33,057 nucleotides of DNA from positions 1-33,057 of the forward strand of contig WQWM01000026.1 of assembly GCA_009785335.1 (NCBI GenBank). The letters are read 5' to 3'. The position numbers were made by a program, and so were the translations under genes. Origin of the DNA: Oscillospiraceae bacterium. Its GTDB lineage: Bacteria; Bacillota; Clostridia; Oscillospirales; Acutalibacteraceae. This document shows, piece by piece, positions 31,600 through 33,057 of this stretch (position 1 is the first letter of the stretch; each line of letters opens with the position of its first letter). Under the pieces are notes generated by a model. It ran no database searches. It was not told the DNA's origin and was given only the letters and a program-made list of their open reading frames with translations.

Positions 31600-32766
31600 A
31601 TGATGAGAAAATCGCTCAAGCGCACAGCAGCATTTTTAACCATTTGTAGCATGGTTTACCTGTCTTTCATCGGCATTGGTAAGGCCGCGCTGCCGCAAGA
31701 CTACACCGCCATCCACGCACAAGCTGCCACAGCAAGCGCGCCGTTTACGGCACAATTATCGACCGACCCCGCGCAGCAGGTAGAGTTCTCCCTGCTTGGC
31801 GTGTTTCCGGTACGGTCATCCAATTTTTCGGTTGTTACGCGGGACTATGTGATTGTAGGCGGTGATGTGTTCGGCATTAAATTGTATACCCGAGGTGTGC
31901 TCGTTGCTCGCACAGACGACGTGAGCACGGCAAATGGTGTTGTGCAGCCTGCACATGCAGCAGGTCTGCGCTCGGGCGATATCATCACCCACATTGACGG
32001 GCAAGAGGTTGCACGCCGCGGCGAAGTTGCGCGCGCAGTTGAACAAAGCGGGGGCACACCCCTGGCTTTCACCGTTGAACGCGCAGACAATGTGCTGCAA
32101 GTTGAGGTAACCCCGCAACGCTGCACCGACAGCGATCACTACACCGCAGGGCTGTGGGTTCGTGATAGTTCGGCCGGCATTGGTACCGTCACGTTTTACG
32201 ACAAAGCATCCGGTATGATGGCAGGGCTTGGCCACGCTATCACCGACGTAGACACTGGTGATATCATCCCCATTTCGGGTGGTGAACTGGTGGATGCAAA
32301 GGTCATGGGGGTTTATCGCGGTGCAGATGGTGCACCAGGTGAGTTGTGCGGCGCATTCCAGCCGCAAAGTCTCGCGACCTTGGATATCAATGGCGAAACT
32401 GGCGTGTTTGGGCAAATGCACGAAACACCGCAGGGCGACTTGGTTCCTGTTGCGTTGCGCAGTGAAGTGCGTGCAGGCCCCGCGCAGATTATCATGACTG
32501 CCGCAGGCAATGAACGTCGCACCTTCGACATTGAAATTACCCGCGTGGCATTGCACAGCCAAAGCAATCAACGCAACATGACCCTGCGCATTATCGACCC
32601 GGAATTGATTGAAATCACCGGCGGCATTGTGCAAGGCATGAGCGGCAGCCCCATCATGCAAAATGGCATGCTCGTTGGCGCGGTCACGCACGTGTTTGTC
32701 AATTCAAGTTTAGAGGGTTATGGCATTTTTGCCGAAACCATGCTAGGCACGGCTCGCGGAGAATAA
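31600..32766 (+). CDS. spoIVB: SpoIVB signalling serine peptidase
   Basis: The protein is 388 residues from the ATG at 31600, which has AAGGGTGG upstream; longer frames read through a repeat. It has an N-terminal membrane segment (AAFLTICSMVYLSFIGIG), a PDZ domain (about 113-175; AGLRSGDIITHIDGQEV) and the S55 peptidase domain with GLGHAITD (His about 212) and QGMSGSPIMQNG (Ser about 350), followed by VGAVTHVFVN. SpoIVB is secreted from the forespore and triggers SpoIVFB-dependent pro-sigma-K processing in Bacillus. The next gene is spo0A, the conserved order. recN, often upstream, is absent here. Confidence 0.94.
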   Translation: MMRKSLKRTAAFLTICSMVYLSFIGIGKAALPQDYTAIHAQAATASAPFTAQLSTDPAQQVEFSLLGVFPVRSSNFSVVTRDYVIVGGDVFGIKLYTRGVLVARTDDVSTANGVVQPAHAAGLRSGDIITHIDGQEVARRGEVARAVEQSGGTPLAFTVERADNVLQVEVTPQRCTDSDHYTAGLWVRDSSAGIGTVTFYDKASGMMAGLGHAITDVDTGDIIPISGGELVDAKVMGVYRGADGAPGELCGAFQPQSLATLDINGETGVFGQMHETPQGDLVPVALRSEVRAGPAQIIMTAAGNERRTFDIEITRVALHSQSNQRNMTLRIIDPELIEITGGIVQGMSGSPIMQNGMLVGAVTHVFVNSSLEGYGIFAETMLGTARGE

Positions 32767-32784
32767 CGCGCGACGCGAAGTTGT

Positions 32785-32880
32785 GTTACTTTTCTTGAAA
32801 GAAAAGTAACCAAAAGAACTTTAGCCGCTTCGCGGTGGACTATTTATGATAAGTTGAAGAAACAAGCCCCATCCTCTTCT
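32785..32880 (-). repeat. Family A hairpin plus CGAAGCGG/GGGGCTTG series after spoIVB
   Basis: The hairpin (32785-32810; GTTACTTTTC/GAAAAGTAAC) is followed by AGAACTTTAGCCGCTTCGCGG, GACTATTTATGATAAGTTGAA and AAGCCCC, the inverse of the composite at 20580-20670. Its hairpin end faces the spoIVB stop codon. Confidence 0.75.
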
Positions 32881-32890
32881 TTAAGCAAGG

Positions 32891-32907
32891 TGTCGAAACT
32901 TGTCGAA
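32891..32907 (+). promoter_or_regulatory. Tandem 0A boxes upstream of spo0A
   Basis: TGTCGAA occurs at 32891-32897 and again at 32901-32907, exactly one helical turn apart and 30-46 bases upstream of the -35 element. TGTCGAA is the core Spo0A-binding site, and the second copy extends as TTGTCGAAAAA. This points to direct autoregulation of spo0A. Confidence 0.85.
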
Positions 32908-32936
32908 AAATAAATGGAATTTTTTGGAAAAAGATA

Positions 32937-32965
32937 TTGACAATCATTGCCAATTGTGGTATAGT
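32937..32965 (+). promoter_or_regulatory. sigma-A promoter of spo0A
   Basis: TTGACA (32937-32942), a 17-base spacer and TATAGT (32960-32965). Transcription would begin about 45 bases ahead of the start codon. A 9-base inverted repeat, AATTGTGGT (32952-32960) and ACCACAATT (32985-32993), overlaps the -10 and the start site. Confidence 0.85.
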
Positions 32966-33014
32966 AAACTAAAGCGATAAAGCAACCACAATTTTGGCAG
33001 GAGGACAAACCCCT

Positions 33015-33057
33015 ATGATGACCGATACCCGACGCGTTTTGCTCACCGACGATGGAA
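33015..33057 (+). CDS. spo0A: Spo0A sporulation response regulator (5' end only)
   Basis: Only 14 codons are present (MMTDTRRVLLTDDG). The VLLTDDG strand fits the start of a receiver domain, where the acidic pair binds Mg2+. Position directly after spoIVB, an AGGAGG (32999-33004) ten bases upstream, and tandem 0A boxes make Spo0A the clear reading. The gene runs off the right edge of the window. Confidence 0.88.
   Translation, partial: MMTDTRRVLLTDDG

Noticed and set aside
31322..31600. 92-residue minus-strand frame (TTG start) in the gap before spoIVB
   Set aside because: It looks protein-like at first (AAKQLPDYFVQGGREYVWED) but soon runs through a REP hairpin and the CACCTGCGGTG repeat, overlaps the spoIVB start and lacks a good binding site. 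It could be a decayed gene, but not supportable.

Overview
The window looks like a piece of a chromosome from an endospore-forming member of the Clostridia (Bacillota), probably an uncultured gut-type lineage. The evidence is spoIVB followed directly by the start of spo0A with 0A boxes, Firmicutes-style AGGAGG ribosome binding sites, an M-box magnesium riboswitch, TTGACA/TATAAT promoters, and Clostridia-type families (EFR1 ferredoxin, the UPF0237/UPF0210 pair, PopT/DUF368). Coding density is high and most genes are housekeeping or metabolic. No phage, CRISPR array, rRNA or tRNA was seen.

Layout. 1-260: an M-box riboswitch and its promoter, reading leftwards out of the window. 261-2202 (minus): a PopT/DUF368 membrane protein and a TIM-barrel sugar isomerase. 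2203-2598: divergent promoters plus a repeat block. 2599-8082 (plus): iron alcohol dehydrogenase, a zinc-ribbon membrane protein and dnaE. 8310-13523 (plus): EFR1 flavodoxin/ferredoxin, nucleotidyltransferase, nitroreductase and recD2. 13641-17209 (minus): class II aldolase, an Ig-like secreted protein, a toxin-antitoxin pair and a GSA-type aminotransferase. 17511-20490 (plus): a DEDD exonuclease, an atypical kinase and a THUMP rRNA methyltransferase. 20688-28503 (plus): lipid kinase, ACT protein (UPF0237), HAD phosphatase, lipoprotein, UPF0210, a membrane protein and GH36 alpha-galactosidase. 28653-31199 (minus): rplU, rpmA and a DEAD/DEAH helicase as one operon. 31600-33057 (plus): spoIVB and the first codons of spo0A.

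The striking part is a dense load of small palindromic repeats filling nearly every intergenic gap. Family A is an A/T-stem hairpin with an outer stem that covaries between copies. It is often paired head to head, its hairpin side faces the neighbouring CDS, and in six genes it sits just before the ribosome binding site. Family B is a REP/REPIN-like element: a GTAG head followed by a G/C palindrome, mostly as inverted pairs whose two arms match each other but differ from pair to pair. Family C is a ~130 bp element ending in CCCCCTC...GAGGGGG with several internal hairpins. Families B and C also lie inside essential or DNA-repair genes in frame: two 130 bp C copies and one B hairpin in dnaE, and a B pair in recD2. 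Family A or related repeats supply the C-terminal codons of several proteins and the N-terminus of the HAD phosphatase. This resembles the in-frame palindromic elements of Rickettsia and the REPINs of Gammaproteobacteria. No transposase for these elements is in the window.

Coordinates and product calls come from reading the sequence. No database search was run, so family names rest on recognised motifs.
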